Shown: one piece after another, positions 62,451 to 64,000 of the stretch
Position numbering within the stretch: the stretch's first letter is position 1
Layout: each line of letters starts with the position of its first letter
Source: Callorhinus ursinus
Taxonomy: Eukaryota; Chordata; Mammalia; Carnivora; Otariidae
Direction of reading: 5' to 3'
Length of the DNA stretch: 64,000 nucleotides
Assembly (NCBI RefSeq): GCF_003265705.1
Contig: NW_020312902.1
Span: forward strand, 17,200,870-17,264,869
Program-made: the position numbers and the translations under genes
Notes under the pieces: model-generated
Database searches by the model: none
The model's input: only the letters and a program-made list of their open reading frames with translations
What the model was told of the DNA's origin: nothing

Positions 62451-62929
62451 CGTAAGCATAGGCTATACTAGATATTCTTAGTGCCCACAAGGAAGTCAGG
62501 GGGAGAAGGGACACTGGCTGTGATTCAGAGGTTGAATGGGTCTGAGAGGATTTCTTCAGGGCCTCCATTTGGTGGAACCCAGGAGTCTTCCCCTCTCTCT
62601 TGCAGATGCTCACACCAGGCCCCTTTCACCACCTCCATGCTCTTTTCTCTTCTCTGCCCAGGGCCTCTGAATCTGGAAACTGAGACTGGCTCCTGTGACC
62701 GGGCCAGACAGTCTGTGTGGCTTCAGGGCCACCAGCCCTCACTCAGCCCTTCAGGAAGCTGAGAGCCCCACCCTAAGCCCCTTGCACTGGAAGACTGATT
62801 TTTCCCAGCCAGGCCTTGTGCCTCTGTAGGGGCTCTCAGGCTTTTCCAGCTTCCAGGCCTGCAGTTTCACTCCAGCTGGACTCAGCCTTTGATCAGACCT
62901 GGGTGGATCATGATTCCCCCCGCTTTTTT

Positions 62930-63117
62930 TAATAAAAATTTTATTTATTTGACAGAGAAGGACACAGCAAGAGACGGAACACAAGCAGGGGGAGTGGGAG
63001 AGAGAGAAGCAGGCTTCCCGCTGAGCAGGGAGCCCGATGCAGGGCTTGATCCCAGGACCCCAGGATCACGACCTGAGCCAAAGGCAGATGCTTAACTGTT
63101 GAGCCACCCAGGCGCCC
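62930..63117 (-). mobile_element. Can-SINE, reverse orientation, upstream flank
   Basis: Reverse-complement Can-SINE, with tail aataaaaattttatttattt at the left and head gagccacccaggcgccc at the right. Short similar flanks (gatcatgattcc and gatcctgatcc) may be the remains of a target-site duplication. Confidence 0.9.
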
Positions 63118-63605
63118 TGATCCTGATCCTTAATAGCAGCCACAGCCAAGAGTTGCCTAGATTGATCTTGATGCCCCCCACCCCCATGCTCCAGGCCTGA
63201 TCTGGGTTGTCCCATACAGATCCCCGTGAGCTGGACCAAGGTGCCCCTGGGAACTGCAGGGAAGCACAGAGGACCCTGCTCATGAGCCCATCCTCTCTAC
63301 GGGCTCCCCTGGGTTCCCATAACAGGCCCTGTGGCTGTCCTCAGCATTGACTTCCCTGGGACCAGAGAGCTGCCCTTCCCGCTATGTGCTGGAACTACCT
63401 ACAGTCCCTCCTTTCTCTAGGCCCACAGAGGTCTTTCTTTTCCCCCTTTGAGCAGGAGTTCTCTTTGCCAAAAGACAGAAGTTGAAGAAGTTCTGGAAGT
63501 TCCCAGGCCTGTGGAAACTATTTACACTCTTTGAGCCCATCCGGGTAGAGTGACAGGGATGAATGTGTGCCTATGAGAGAAGTCTCAGCTTACACTGGGG
63601 AGGTC

Positions 63606-63608
63606 CTA

Positions 63609-63646
<38 letters not shown>
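63606..63646. repeat. (TA)n followed by poly-T
   Basis: About 25 bases of alternating TA followed by 16 T. Simple repeat in the far upstream flank. Confidence 0.95.
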
Positions 63647-64000
63647 ACTGGAATTTAACCAATTCCCTACCTGTGAGTTCTTTAAAACTAGTCACTATAG
63701 CCAGGAAGATATTCCCAAAGTGCCAGCCCCACAGAGCAAAGTCCTTAAGTATGGACTTTCAGGTATCTGCTTCCCCGTTTGCTGCCTAGTCTTTGGAAAA
63801 CCTCCCTCCCAGATGGACAGGGTGTTAGGCAACTGCCAAGTCCCTCAGAGCTGAGACTAACATCCTAGCGCTGGTGACTGGGTGGATTAGAGAGGAGCTT
63901 TCTCTTGCCGCCCCCTTCCCGTCCCCCACCCCAGGTCTTCATCAGGTAAAGTTGTTGTGTACTTGGCGGGGGTGGGGGGGCGGACGGGGGGATGTGTGTG

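Larger units (their letters stand above)
62450..64000. other. Far upstream flank, right edge
   Basis: Unique sequence around the Can-SINE at 62930-63117 and the TA/T simple repeat at 63606-63646. The window ends in a G-rich stretch (63965-64000). No coding segment recognised. Confidence 0.55.

Overview
The window is genomic DNA from a placental mammal, most likely a carnivoran of the arctoid type (bear, seal or mustelid lineage). It carries five tRNA-Lys-derived Can-SINEs, which occur only in Carnivora. Their sequence looks more like the arctoid form than the young dog SINEC_Cf form. MIR, L2 and MER5A-like fragments, dinucleotide microsatellites and GC-rich islands are also present. I see no bacterial, viral or plasmid genes.

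The one protein-coding gene I can support is PAX2, on the minus strand. Its first six coding exons are intact and in frame: exon 1 at 43165-43207, exon 2 at 39489-39657, exon 3 at 38500-38697, exon 4 at 12191-12276, exon 5 at 10514-10633 and the alternatively spliced exon 6 at 4855-4923. All are bounded by GT-AG sites with matching phases. Together they encode residues 1-228 of the exon-6-containing isoform: the start, the whole paired domain (about residues 16-142), the octapeptide (185-192), a basic KRKR stretch and the 23-residue exon 6 insert. The partial homeodomain and transactivation exons are not here and must lie to the left of base 1.

Region by region: 1-4854 is the start of intron 6. 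4924-10513 is intron 5, 10634-12190 intron 4, 12277-38499 the 26-kb intron 3 (most of the repeats and several AT-rich enhancer-like blocks), 38698-39488 intron 2 and 39658-43164 intron 1. About 43208-43890 is the GC-rich 5' UTR, with two short upstream ORFs. The right-hand 20 kb (43.9-64 kb) is upstream flank. It has repeated CpG-island blocks (43.0-45.3, 47.9-48.6, 49.6-50.3, 53.9-54.3 and 57.5-60.5 kb) separated by AT-rich, homeodomain-site-rich segments. This is the usual look of a Polycomb-regulated developmental gene with a large upstream control region.

I found no convincing new biological system. The items most worth a second look are regulatory or structural: a NAGNAG acceptor at exon 2, the conserved G7 run in exon 2, two uORFs, a four-fold GATA cluster, in-frame intron readthrough around exon 5, an unexplained 42-bp direct repeat in intron 3, a Can-SINE nested in a MIR, and a short unassigned coding-like frame at 59.9-60.1 kb.
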